Source of the DNA: Zygnema cylindricum
Taxonomy: Eukaryota; Streptophyta; Zygnematophyceae; Zygnematales; Zygnemataceae
Reading direction: 5' to 3'
NCBI GenBank assembly: GCA_037447655.1
Contig: JBBHKE010001956.1
Span: 329,257-393,256, forward strand
DNA length: 64,000 bases
Under the pieces are notes generated by a model. It was not told where the DNA came from. It was given only the letters and a program-made list of their open reading frames with translations, and ran no database searches. The translations under genes and the position numbers were made by a program. Positions 10,210 through 22,972 of the stretch are shown here, piece after piece. The first letter of the stretch is position 1; every line of letters starts with the position of its first letter.

Positions 10210-13200
10210 ATGTTGTTATTAGTCAAGTTTTAAAAAAGGGGCCAGATAAATTAAAAATTACGATGGTAAACCATCTGAGTCCGGGGTTATAAAAAGGGTG
10301 GCATGGCCAAAACTGAAAAACTACCAGCAGGGGAATAAAAAAAAAAACGAGAACACAAAACGAAAAGAAAACATCAAGGAAAATAAAAGCACCCAAACTC
10401 AAAATGAAAAGCATGGCAATTGACAAAACCATAACTACAACCCCAACCCCAACTCAATTAAATAACTACGAAAAGCAACCCCGTAAGTCTCCCTGGCCCA
10501 GGGGAGCACGTTGAGGGAGTTCCGGAACACAGCGACGATCCATAACCGCAATAGCCGATCGAAGGAGTATAGAAGCCTGCACTCCTTGTAAAGCCACAGA
10601 TAAGCGTTGCATTGCAACACCCAGACAACCAAAGATCTCCACCGCCATCGGAATAAAGTCATCCATAGGGTCTTGGTGGGCATAATTAGGGAGGCCAAGG
10701 CGAAACCGAAGGGCGGTGGTGAACTGAGCAGGTGAGAATCGGAGAGTGGACAAAATAGGTGTAGCGAAAAGCCAAGACCCAGAACCAGGTCCACCACAAG
10801 AGAGAAGACGGGCACGCGAAGAATCAGAGGGAAGCGCCTTGAGAAGCTTGGATTTAATGGCAGCGACAACCTGATCGGAACTAGATTCCTGGACAGGCTC
10901 AATGGATTTTGTAACAAGGGTGGAGAGAATCGGCACATCCATTAGGGCATGGGGAGGAAGAGAATCGGCACATCCATTAGGGCATGGGGAGGAAGAGAAC
11001 GTGACGCGTCCAATAGAGACCGCTAGAAGGTGAACACATCGTGTGAAACCCGGGGGACAACGGTAGCTAGAACGGGGGTGTCTCCACCCAAGAAACGTGA
11101 AACAAGAGTAGAGGCAATAAGGCACCAACTTCCCAAATAGACAGCGAGAGCAACACGAGCAGTCCATAATAGACCCAACCCCCCAGTAGAGACAGGGAGG
11201 ATGCCTGAATGCGGACCGAGGGCCCAGACTCGCTATCGAAAGCCCCACGACCTAAGAGAGTGTGGAGGATATCCATGAGGCGATCGTCAAAAGCCAGAGA
11301 GGGAGGAGACAAACGTTGAGGTAGGAGGGGAAGTACGAGTAAAGTAAGAAGGGCGGTGGGGAAAACACCTAGTTAACATAGCAAAATCCACTTGGGGATC
11401 GGGAAGGTGAGAAAGGTCGTCCACTCGGGCCAGATCAGTCTGTAAAACATCGTGAAGGAATTGGGTCACGAAAGTATCCGAACCAAGGGGGCAACCAAGC
11501 ACACGAATGCCATCGGAGGGAGAAGGGGTTTGAAAACCAGGAGTAAAAGCAAGTGGAATATCTTGAGGAGACCAAATAACACACTTCGAAGCCTGGACTG
11601 AAAGTTTGAGTTCCGCTAAATGTTCCTTGAAAAAATCATATGCCAATACGACGTGTTCTCTAGGCCCAATAATATGCGTATCATCTGCAACCGAAGGGAA
11701 AAGGCAAAAAGGGAAGGTGGTTGCGGAAGCACGAAGGGCCCAATAATGGGCGAGGGCGAACAAAGGTCTGACGAGAGGGTTGCCTTGGCGAGTGCCAGTC
11801 GCAGAGGAGGGAGGAATGAGATCACCGTCGGCCGAGAAGGAAAGTGTGCTTGTCAAAGAAAAGAAAGCCCCAACAAAGGGGAATAATTGGACAATTGGAG
11901 CTGGAGCCGCCATAAGCTCTGAAAAAATCATGTTTCGATCCACCTAATTGAACGCATTGGAAACATCGACCCGAAGGACCAACCAATCCGGATGTACATC
12001 CAACAAAGCCCTAATCCCGTGGACCACGGCCTCACAACCTCCTCTCGTGGCCACTCCAAACTGATGAGGAGAGAAATAGTCATGGAAAGCTGGTGAGAGC
12101 TGGAGACATATCACACGAGCCACCAATCTATATAAAACCTCTCCCACGACAATAGGGCGGATCCCACCATTAGGTTTGGCGACTGCCACAAGACGAGACG
12201 CCGTGAGAAGATCACAAATCTAAGGGGGCACATCCTCACTAGCAATAAGAGAACGGACTCGAAAAAACGCATCGAACCCTCGGGCACCCGATTCAAGGGG
12301 CAAAACATTGCGAAACAACTCATACACATTGCCCGAGCCCCCCCCCCCGCTAAAAAGTGAGGAGAAGAGCTAAGGGCCTTAATAAAAACCTCCTGATCTA
12401 AAGTAAAACTCTCAAAAGGCTCAAATGCGTGGATGGAAGGGGTTAAAGGGGAAGGTGCAGGGGGGTGGAGAGCTCGAAGGACCTCAATAGTGGAAGAATA
12501 TCGGGGGGTAGGGGTGAATGGCTGTAGGGCCCGAACCGCTTAAGAAAGCTCACCAACACTGCCCAAGTGAATTGCTCGACGATAAGAGGCCGGGACATGT
12601 GATGGCCTAGGTGGGCGACGTGGTATGAAAGAGGTGCTCGATACCCGATCCTCATGCTCGGCGTGGAGGGCCTTCCAGTAACCACGAAGGAATCGGCGAC
12701 AACGCGCCATAGTTTCTCTAGCCCCACTGCCTCCGCCAGGACCTGGAAGGACTAGGTACCAGAGAGAGAACATAAGAAGAAGGTGTCAAGAAGCAATGTC
12801 CGCCGGGTTTGAAGAAATGTGGGACATGGGGAGGTGGAGGGCATCTTATACTATTGTCCTCACGGCCATAGGAATACGGGTGTACAATCGCGGGCGGGTG
12901 GCTCCCAAATCATAAGCCCCCAAAACATCTAACTCACGGAGGAAATTCCAGAATTCTAGTCCTCATGTGTGGGGCCGGACTGGAGTGTGGTTGATGACGA
13001 TTGGGGAGAGGTGATAGACGAAGGACCACCCAGGGATATACAATGTCGACAACTCCGTGTATGAAGGGAAATACCGGCCCCAACGCAAAAAGGTTGTGAC
13101 ACCCAAGACATTCTAAACGCCTAGAGGCTGGTTTACGAGGTTTGGGTGGAGGTGGGGGAGGGAGAAGGGAAAAAAAAGGGCTTCCAGACATGGTCAATAT

Positions 13201-13227
13201 GTCAAAGAAGCCATGGGAAGAAGCCAT
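10210..13227 (-). pseudogene. Non-LTR-type reverse-transcriptase relic, copy 1
   Basis: Read on the minus strand. An N-terminal part at 13227-12934 holds a CLGC-type cysteine pair after a proline run. A linker follows at 12773-12200. The RT fingers/palm lie at 12189-11290 with AKPNGGIRPI, HQFGVATRGG and LRVDVSNAFN, then SVADDTHIIG in place of the usual YADD box. The C-terminal region runs from 11250 to 10435. The frame is broken by a stop just after VDVSNAFN (11943), by several frameshifts, and by a 36-bp tandem duplication at about 10930-11000 (GGCACATCCATTAGGGCATG occurs twice). The coding part and the 3' UTR (10210-10430) match the plus-strand copy at 47222-48860. The protein class resembles LINE-like RTs of algae and early plants; the exact clade is not determined. 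Confidence 0.8.
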
Positions 13228-13315
13228 ACTAACATCTATCAGTATATAAATAAGGGAACGTTGATCGCCCCTCTGCGAAGCCTTATATAGGTGATAGGCG
13301 GTGTGTCTGTCATCG
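13228..13315. other. Short spacer between RT relic and 50-bp array
   Basis: Contains TATATAAATAAG and TTATATAG motifs next to the RT relic's 5' end. This could be leftover promoter sequence, but nothing decisive is visible. Confidence 0.25.
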
Positions 13316-14466
13316 ATTTTTTCCGTCCGTCCGCAGTATGGACAGCTGTACGGCTAGCACAATGTAACGGTACCGTCCGTACCGCCATACGGATTGCATA
13401 ATCTTACATTGCCAGTTGTCGGTGTGCAGACCACCGTACGGTTGACATACTCTAACATTGCCAACCGTCGGTGTGCAGAGCGCCATACGGTTGGCGAAAC
13501 CTAACATTGCCACCCGTCGGTGGCAGACAGCCGTACGGATGGCGTAATTTAACTCTGCCGTTCGTCGCTGTGTAGAACGCCGTACGGATGGCGTAATTTA
13601 ACGTTGACGTGCGTCGTGTGCAAACCGCCGTACGGATGGCGTAATGTATTATTGCCAACCGTCGTTGTGCAGACCGCGCACGGTTGGCACAATGTAAAGT
13701 TGCCAACCGTCGAAGGCCGCCGTGCCGCTGGCAGAATGTACACCGCGAATCGTTATTAGAGTATATAAATCTAATTTGGGTTCCTAAAATTTGAGTTTTT
13801 TTCCTAAATAGGATACATGGTTTTATTTTTTCCTTCACGTTAATTAAGGTAGCGTATTGAATAACGTAAAAAATGAAAGTACAATAAGATCTAAATAGTG
13901 TGGTGTACGGTCGATGTCAGACCGTACATAAATGTACCTTTTAAAGTGAAAATTTAACAAAAAATGAATTAAATCAGATGCGCAAGCATAGGAACGTGCA
14001 CTCAAAAAACGGAATTAGTCTGACAAGTAAATTAGTCTGACATGTACGGAAAAATAAATTTCACGACGGCGTACGATTTCTAATATTTGTACGAATACAT
14101 ATGTTAATGTATATAATCGTACGGAGAATATTTAATTTCTGTTTTTCCCAAATTAGCATTAAGCCGAAATTAAAATACACCTTTTAAAAAAAAAAAAAAT
14201 CTTAATTAGCATCAATTACAGTAAATTACCTTCAACCCTATTTAAACTTTGACACTATTAACGATTCGCGGTGTAACGTTGTCTTGCGATCGTCCGCAGT
14301 ACGGACCGCTTTACCGCTGGCACAACGTGACGCTGCCGTGCGTCAGCGGTACAGACCGCCGAACCGCTAGCACAACTGACGTTGCCATGCGTCACGTGAC
14401 GTTGCCATGCGTCAGCGGTACAGACCGCCGTACTGCTGGCACAACGTGACGTTGCCGTACGTCCGG
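13316..14466. repeat. 50-bp tandem array interrupted by a MITE
   Basis: About seven degenerate units from 13316 to 13738 and about four more from 14276 to 14466. A unit begins TGCCAACCGTCGGTGTGCAG and ends near GTACGGATGGCGTAATGTAAC. The two blocks are one array split by the element at 13739-14275. Confidence 0.85.
13739..14275. mobile_element. TIR element, family C copy 1, inserted in the 50-bp array
   Basis: A 537-bp element with ends TACACCGCGAATCGTTATTA and the complement, finishing GATTCGCGGTGTA. Its interior is non-coding and AT-rich and carries GTGTGGTGTACGG near the middle. Removing it while keeping one TA restores a normal array unit (GCAGAATG-TA-ACGTTG), which shows a TA target-site duplication. 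Confidence 0.88.
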
Positions 14467-14491
14467 GGTACGGGCATGATAAACTTGACAG

Positions 14492-14850
14492 TAGTGTTGG
14501 GTATCGGGTAAATTCATATCGCGATAATCGATCGAGCAGAATCCTCAATATATCGTACCGGGACCAACATAAATTATCGCGATATACATCGCGAAAAATG
14601 GGTGTTCGTACAGCTGAAGAACAAAAATCGTGCGGAAAATCGACAGAAAATCGTACGGACCCCCCCCCCCCCCCCCCCCCCACTGAGGGGGGGGAAGGGG
14701 TTGAGAAAAAAATCGGGAAGAAAAGAAAAAAATCGCGTGAATATCCTGATATTTAGCTTCTATGTACATGGATTCGATATATTGATTATCGGATCCCTAA
14801 AAGGCGATATATATCGAATATCGGCAATAGGTCCTCGATACCCAACACTA
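14492..14850. mobile_element. hAT-like MITE with nested neighbour
   Basis: A 359-bp element with terminal inverted repeats TAGTGTTGGGTATCG and CGATACCCAACACTA and subterminal ATATCGCGATA-type words. The 8 bases before it are CTTGACAG. After removal of the element at 14849-15407 the next 8 bases are GTTGACAC, a 6/8 match that fits a decayed 8-bp hAT-type target duplication. A run of 22 C followed by ACTGA and 8 G lies at about 14661-14695. Confidence 0.75.
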
Positions 14851-15407
14851 CACCGCCAATCGCTATTAGCGTAGTGTACGCTAATTCCACCCCGCTTTTT
14901 TTTTTTTTCTCCATTAGCGTAGTTCATTCTATTTTTTTCTTTACTCTATTTAGGGTTAATTTGTTAGTACCGTACAAAACCTAAGTACTTCATCATTTAA
15001 TTAGTGTGGTGTACGGACAGTGTCAGACCGTACAAAATTGTATTTTTTTAAGTGAAAAAGCATAATTAATGAGTTTTAGTAACCGCGGACGCATGAGAAT
15101 GTGCGCTCTAAAAAGGGGATATAATCGGGTTGTCAAATATCACGCTCGCACATATTCGTCCAGCAACCACGTTTCGATTGTGTGAACATACGATTTGTGT
15201 ACGATTTGTCAGATTTTGTACAAATACCTATATTAGTGTAAGCATGTTTGCGACCGACTATTTTTTTCAAAGACCCAAATTAGAATTATTAAAAATTTAC
15301 AATGTATGTTTTTTATTCAAGATTTTCAAATTCTTAATTAGCATAAGCAGCGGTAATTATTCATATATGCTAAATAAACTTCTACGCTAATAGCGATTGG
15401 CGATGTA
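14849..15407. mobile_element. TIR element, family C copy 2
   Basis: A 559-bp element with ends TACACCGCCAATCGCTATTA and the complement, finishing GCGATTGGCGATGTA. The interior resembles family C copy 1 (GTGTGGTGTACGG, GTCAGACCGTAC) and the partial copy at 33822-34167. It shares its first TA with the end of the hAT-like MITE. Confidence 0.82.
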
Positions 15408-17380
15408 GTTGACACGGTACATGCCCGTGTAACGGGTGTTGATTTACTAGTTAGTATTAAAAATTCGGAAATCTAATTAGTATTCGTAAACAGAACTCAG
15501 ATCCAATCGATGTTTTTTTAACGTTTTAAGTCGTGTGAAACAATTTTTACATTCTGGAAACTAATTTAGTATACAATGTTTACATTTAAACTGTATATAT
15601 TATGTGTATGGAGAAAAGATGATTTAAGTGCTGAAAAATTACCAACACCAATAGTGGTATGTGGTGTAATTTAGGTAAAAGTGGTAAAATTTAGGATTGC
15701 CGATATAACGTCATCAACACTAAAGTTATACTGCTAATTTTCATTATTTTTGTTAAATATTTTTCGGGCAGTTATTTTTCTGCATATATATATATATTTT
15801 TCAATTTTGAGGGAAGTCGCGTTACAGACTATGTAGTATTTTTTGCAGAAAATTTAAGAAATTTTTGTGGTTAAAAAGTCCAGAAAAGTTAAGATTTTTC
15901 GTTTCACAAGATTTTCTCCACTCCCTTTGGTCGCCAATCAATGTACTATTATCTCTATGGGTCTTTCTAATACAAATTTCAAAAATGTTTTTTTTTTTAT
16001 TGTTTTTCATAATAAGCGCATTTGGTGACATTCCCACGTGCTTCGACTGGTAAAATGGTTGATAACAACGTTTAAACCCTCTTCAATCGTTTTTTGCAAT
16101 CTTTCTCTAGTTTGAAATAGTTGATAAAAGACAAAGGCACCATTTGACAATATTCTATTACCACATAATAGAAAAAATATATTAATATATATATATAAAA
16201 TAATATATAATATACACCTACTTCACCAGTACTCCATGTCAACCATATCATAAAACAAAATAAACAAAATGTTCTCCAAATAGATTCCCAAAGATTTCTC
16301 AAAGATTTCCCAAGATTCCCAAAAATTTCCAAGATTTCCCAAGATTCCCAAAAGTTTCCAAGATTTCCCAAAGGTTTCCCATTGCTTCAAAAGGATTTTG
16401 GAAACCTTAAGTATCAAGAAAAAAACAGGATTTTTTTTTGTAAGTTTCAAAACATCCACATTAATTTCAGCCACTACGACGTGACGATCAATAATCCAGT
16501 ACAATTTTTTTTTATAAAATTTGTCGAGATCGTAGGATTAAATTGTAAATACTGTTGGAAACACTCTAAATTGTTGCCCATTTAGTACGCATTATATACT
16601 GAATTTTTGAGTATAGTACACATATTATAAGAGGTAACAATATATAGTGTTTCCAATCGTTTTTGCACATTAAACCTAGAGTTAAAATTGTCAAAATCTG
16701 GAGGAACTATTGCTACAAAAAAAACACTTTTTGAGTTTCATACATATTTTTTATACTATTATTTTTTATAAAAATCTAACAAAGTCAAATCAAATCCAGA
16801 GTAAAACGAGAGAACGAGTGAAACTTTTATGTAGCAACAAAAAACACAAACCAACATAAAAAAAAAGAAAAAAGAAAAAAAAAGAAAAAGATGTACACAT
16901 TTAAAAAAAGAGAAAAAATATTTGTTTTTTTTACAAAACCAAACACGGTACATCACTTTTTTTATTTTTTACAATTTGAAATAATGCCAAAATGTTTGAT
17001 GCCTATATGACTATATATGTGCATATGTTTCTACTTTCTTATGAAAAATAGCTTAAAAAAAAAAAAGGGAAAAAAAACTTATTTTGAATCTTCTTTCTAT
17101 TCGAGTCAATGACAATTGGATTTCCTGGATGGTGATTATTTGCCTACGCTACATTATGTGTATGGAAATACATACCAAAAATGTGTGGGAGAGAGAGAGA
17201 AAGAGAAAGTAAGAGAGAGAAAGAGAAAGAAAGAGAGAAAGAGAGAAATAAATCGATTTTTGTTTTGTGGGAATTTTAGAAAGCTCAAAGCCCTAAAGGG
17301 AATATGTTGATATAAATATCTTACTAGAGGTCAAAAACCGAACAACCCCGAGATTGTGAAAAAAAAATATTCGAAACAAC
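15408..17380. other. AT-rich intergenic DNA
   Basis: A right-end fragment of a family A MITE is visible at 15606-15671 (GGAGAAAAGATGATTTAAGT, then CCAATAGTGGTATGTGGTGTA). A minisatellite of TTTCCCAAGATTCCCAAAA lies at 16265-16385. GA-rich sequence begins near 17190. No gene was recognised. Confidence 0.45.
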
Positions 17381-17384
17381 AGAG

Positions 17385-17422
17385 AAATGGAGAGAAACGG
17401 AGAGAGGGACGAAGAGAGAACG

Positions 17423-17474
<52 letters not shown>

Positions 17475-17480
17475 GAGATA
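17385..17480. repeat. (GA)n microsatellite downstream of the hydrolase gene
   Basis: Alternating GA from about 17425 to 17470 within a GA-rich block, just 3' of the minus-strand hydrolase stop codon. Confidence 0.85.
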
Positions 17481-17532
17481 TGGAGAGAAAGCCCACAAAG
17501 GCCCGAATAAATGTGAAAAAAAAAATAGAAAA

Positions 17533-20500
17533 TCAAAGGTCCTTGAAAAAATTCATCATCATCTCACTCACTTGTACTGGTTCTTCTACATGTGGATAAT
17601 GACCGACTTTTGCGATAATTTCGTACTTTACGGTTCGAGTCGATTTCAAACATCTCGCTAACTCGTGAGCTTCTTCCAAAGGATTCGCAAAATCGGGATC
17701 TTTTTCGCCAAAAATAAAAAGGACAGGACAAGCTACATCGGCCGCAGCCTGAGAAAAGAAAAACGAAGAAAAAGAAATGAGTAAAACAGCTAAAAAATGC
17801 ATAAAACAGATAAGAAATGAGTAAAAACGGATAAAAAATGAGTAAAAACGGGAAAAAATGAGTAAAAATGATAGAAAAATTGACAGAAAATGAGCAAAAT
17901 GAATAAAACGAAGAGTAAAATGAGTGATATGAAAGAATAAACCGACATGTAATCCAAAGTAGGCAAAACCATCTAATAAAGAGTCTACACGGTCTAAACC
18001 ATCCAAAAAACGGTTAAATCCTCCAAAAAACGGTTAAAATTAGGAAAAAATTTCACCGAAATGGAAAGGACAGGACAAGTGACATCTGACGCAGCCTGAA
18101 AAAAAAAAATAATGATAAATAAATGAGTAAACGGATACAAACTATGCAAAAACGATAAAATATGATAAAAAAATGAGCACAATGAGTTAAAAACGAGTAA
18201 AATGAGCGAAATGATACAAAAAATCTGACAGAAAATCCAAAGTCCAAAGGCAAAACCACCCAAAAAACGGTTATATCCTCAAGAAAACAAGTAAATCCTC
18301 CAAAAAATGATTAAAATTGGAATCCACCTCGCAAAAATAAGAGGCCAGGAGAAGTCACATCTGATGCAGCTTGGAAACTAACAAAATGCTTAAGAAAAAA
18401 ATGAGTAAAATTGATAAAACATGACTAAAAAAGTAAAATGACAAAAAACGAGGAAAAGGATAAACAAATGCCATCAGAAATCCGAAACTTCAAACTGTCT
18501 GAAAAAAGGGCCAAAACCATCCAAAACCAGTCAAAATGATTCAAAAACTGGACAAACCAACTCAAGAACCAGTCAAAGCTTTCAAACTTCCCTCCAAAAA
18601 CAGTCAAATATTACCTCAAAACAGTCAAATTTCTACCTCGAAAACACCCAAATCCTACCCAGAAACACCCAACGTCTTTTGAAGCCACACATTCCTCTGT
18701 ATACTTCTTTCCATTTTCATTTCCCTTCCTTTATATACCTCGAAAACGGGTTTTTTGCTCCCTCGACCAAATTCTGCGACGGCCCACAATCGACCGTTTT
18801 CATGTAAAGAAGCTCTCATTGCCGACTCATATTCCAAAATATCTTCCGGAGGTTTCGATTTAAAAAGAGATTTAAAATAAGTAATCCAAGCGGAAAGTCC
18901 CCACGGCCAGGCGAATAGAATATAACTGAGAGGTCTAAACCAAAAGTCCTGAGGAAAAAAGGAAAAAGGAGAAAGAAAAAAAGAAAAAAAAAATCCCTGT
19001 TCAAAACCCTGAAACAATTCTAGAAAAATCTCAAAAAAAGGACCATAAGGCGAATAAAATGTAACTAAGCAGTCTGAACCAAAAGTCCTGAGAAAAAAAG
19101 GAAGAGAAAAAAAGAAAAGGAAAGGGAAAAATGAGGAAGGAGAAGGAGAAACGAGAAAGGAGAAAAAAAAAGAAAAAAGAAGAAAGACGAAAAAAGTGAA
19201 AGAAAAACGAGACACAATTTCTGTCTAAATCGTTTTTGATTTCTCTTTCAAATTTCCCTGTTCAAAACCCTGAAAAAAAACCCCAGAAAGGAGCCCTTAT
19301 AGGAAGAAGCGAGGGAGCAAGTGAGTGAGGGAAAGGGGAAGAGAGGGAGAGAAAAAGAGAGGGAGAGGGGGAGAGGGGAAGAGAGGGAGAGAGCGGGAGA
19401 TGGAAAAGGAGAGAGCAGGAGAGGGAGAGGGAGCGGGAGCGAGAGCGGGAGCGAGAGCGGGAGCGTGAGCAGGAGTAGGAGGGGGAGCTGGACAGGGAGC
19501 GAGAGAGGGAGAGGGAGAGAGAGAGGAAGAGGAAGTGGGAGAGGGAGAGGGAGAGGGAGAGGGAGAGGGAGAGGGAGAGAGAGCGGGAGAGGGGAGGGAG
19601 GGGGAGGGAGGGGGAGGGAGGGAGAGGGAGAGGGAGGGGGAGGGAGGGAGAAGGAGAGGGAAAGAAAGCGGGAGCGGGAGCGGGAGCGGGAGAGGGAGAG
19701 GGAGAGGGAGCAGGAGAGGGAGAGGGAGAGGGAGGAGGGGGAGGGAGAGGGAGAGGGAGAGGGAGCGGGAGAGGGAGAGGGAGAAGGAGAAGGAGAAGGA
19801 GAAGGAGAGGGAGGGGGAGGGGGAGAAAGAGAGGGAGGGGGAGTGGGGGGAGAGAGAGGGAGGGAGAGAGGGAGGGGGGGAGAGGGAGGGGGGAGAGGGA
19901 GGGAGGGAGAGGGGGAGGGAGGGAGGGAGGGGAGAGGGGAGAGGGGAGAGGGGAGAGGGGAGAGGGGGAGAGGTGGAGGGAGGGGGAGGGAGGGGGAGGG
20001 AGGGAGAGGGAGAGGGAGGGAGAGGGAGAGGGAGAGGGAGCAGGAGCGGGAGCGGGAGAAGGAGAGGGAGAGGGAGCAGGAGCGGGAGAGGGAGGGGGAG
20101 AGGGAGAAGGAAGGGGAGGGGGAGTGGGGGAGAGAGAGGGAGGGAGAGAGGGATGGAGGGAGGGAGGGAGGGGAGAAGAAGGGAGGGAGGGAGTGAGGGA
20201 GAGGGAGGGAGGGAGGGAGGGAGGGGGGGGAAGGGGGAGAGGGAGGGAGGGAGAGGGGGAGGGAGGGAGGCAGGGAGGGGAGAGGGAGAGGGAGAGGGAG
20301 AGGGAGAGGGAGAGGGAGAGGGAGAGAGAGGGGGAGAGAGAGGGAGAGGGAGAGGGAGAGGGAGAGGGAGAGGGAGAGGGAGAGGGAGAGGGGGGAGGGG
20401 AGGGGGGGGAAGGGGGGGGAGGGGAGGGAGAGGGAGAAGGAGAGGGAGAGGGAGAGGGAGAGGGAGAGGGAGAGGGAACTGAAAAAAATGTAGAAATAAG

Positions 20501-21108
20501 TAAGTCACTAAGTAAAACCAAAATATGAAAAGAGACAGTACCGTGGGTAAATCTCGAGCGACCGGAGCGAGTCCTATCACCGCCTTCACGAGAGCCGGTT
20601 GCATCGCGGCAACTTTCAGTAAAGATCCTCTGGTTATTAAAAAACAAAAATAAAAAAGATTTAAAAATCTAAACAAGATTTAAAAAATCTAAAGCATAAA
20701 AGTAACGTTCAAAAGTAATCAAGAAAGTCAAAATCAAAATTAATCATGAAGTTTCCAATCAATCAACAAGTTTATGACTAAGGATAGAGTTCACTTCTGA
20801 CTATAATAAAGTAAACAGAGACGCGAAATACCCTGAAAGAGAGTTCCCGACGAGAACCACCGGTTTCCCAACTCCTAAATACTTCAAAATTACAGCCACG
20901 TCATTGGCCACGTCTAACGGAGTATAAGATGGAAAACCGGCGGAAGACTCTCCTTGACCTCGAAGGTCAGCCAAAAGAACTCGGTGTCCCTGTAACAAAT
21001 AAACAAGTAAACATATCAATAAGTGAAACTCTATATACATATACATATAAAATACATATAATATAATATATATTTATATGCAACATTAGCGTGAGTATTT
21101 CATATATA

Positions 21109-21164
<56 letters not shown>

Positions 21165-22923
21165 CATAAAACTACATAAATGTGTGCTGATAAATACACA
21201 TTAAAATTAAAGTCCTGCATATAAATTCAGTAAAAAGTATATCTATATATTTTTCAAAAATCCCATTTGTCCAAAAGATAACAATTAGTAAGCGTGAAAA
21301 TCACAACTGGAGACGAAAGAAATGAAGAGGCCTAACATGCGTACCGAACTTCCGAGGAAGCCACATAAAAAAAGAGAAGGATAAAAAAAGAGTTTCTCAA
21401 GCTTCCATTAGAAAAATAAAACACACAATTGCTGAAAAAACACCACAGAGCCTTGCCCAGTTCATTAACCAGAATAAGCTTACCAGGAAAAAACTTGGAA
21501 AAGATGTTAAGAAGCTCGAAAATCATAGAGGAGAACAACATCGTATATTGATATTAGGATTAGTGTTTTTTTGCCTCTTCAACTTGTATTTCTCCATGAA
21601 CGATTGTCAAATTTTAGTTCAGAACAAACCAACCAAACGGAATAACTCTCACCTTCAAATCGTTATATTACAAAGAAAAATCCAAGGTAAAATAATGAGT
21701 TTTAGAGGCAAAAAAAAATCACGGTTCAAAGAACGAAGGAGTCGAGAGAAACCAAATATCATTCTAAAGATATAGCTTCCTGCTTGTCAGGCTAAGATTT
21801 ATTAAAAAATATATCTACATATATATATACACGTTATGGAACAGCAACCTATGGAACAGTACGGTATGGTACGGTATGGAACAGCATGGTATGGACCGGT
21901 ACGGTACGGCATGGTACGGTACAGAAGGATACAATATGACACGGTCAAAGAGACACGTGTTACTCACAGCAGCATGGAGAAGTGGCGCAAGAAAGCGATA
22001 AGTTTGGCGAAAATCGCCCATTCCCGGGACCATAAGGATGGTTTCCGAAGCTCCGGAGGGGTTTCTGGGAACTCCACTATCCTCCACTGCTATGGCTCCG
22101 GCAGAGTGGATAGCCACATCCTGGAAATAGAAAAATAGCAAAATTAGGGTTTTGAAGAGAGGAGAAAGGGAAAGGAAGTTTTGCAAAGAATAGCAAAATT
22201 AGGGTTTGAAGAAAGTGAAGTGGAAGAAAAGAAAGGTTTTGAAGGACAGAAAGAAAGATGGAAAGGAAATCTTGTGAAAACTAGCAAAAAAAGGTTTTTT
22301 CAAGAAGGAAAAAAGAAAGGAGAGCAGATAAGGGAGAAAAAAAAATAGCAAGAATACGAGTTTAAGAGAAAAAAACAAGTAAGGAAAAAACAAAAGAAAG
22401 GGCGAGAAAAAAGAAAGGAAAGCAAAGAAAACGAAGGGAAATCCTGTAAAAAATAACAAAATATAGGACTTTGAAGAAAAAGAAGAAAGAGCAAAAAAAG
22501 GAAAGAAAAAAAGACAGAAGAAAAAAGAAAAAAGGAAAAGGAGAGAAGGAAAAAGAAAAAAAAAATCGCCTTTTGAAACTAAAACACTTTTTTGGAAAGA
22601 TTTGCACATCGTGCAAACAAAAAAAAAAAATTTGAAAAAAAAATAAAAAAAAATTAACTGCTTTTGCAAGTAAATCTTTCCTCTGACAGATCTTGCAGAT
22701 TTTTTCTGAAAAAGTAAAGATTGTGAAATGATCGACGGGGTTATTTTCTCTTTTCATTTGTCTATTTTTTTTTCTTCTTTTTGTCTATTTTTTGTCCGTT
22801 TCTGTCTTCTAAGTTTTGTTTATTTTGTCTGTTTCATCTGTTTTGTGTGTCTTTTTCTTTATTTTGTCTGATCCAGTTTTTTGTCGTCTAGCAATGAATC
22901 TTCAATCAGAAAAAAAAGAGAAG

Positions 22924-22972
<49 letters not shown>

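Noticed and set aside
19262-20676. Open frames of 459-461 codons in the hydrolase intron
   Set aside because: Same compositional cause; the region lies between two well-supported exons on the minus strand.
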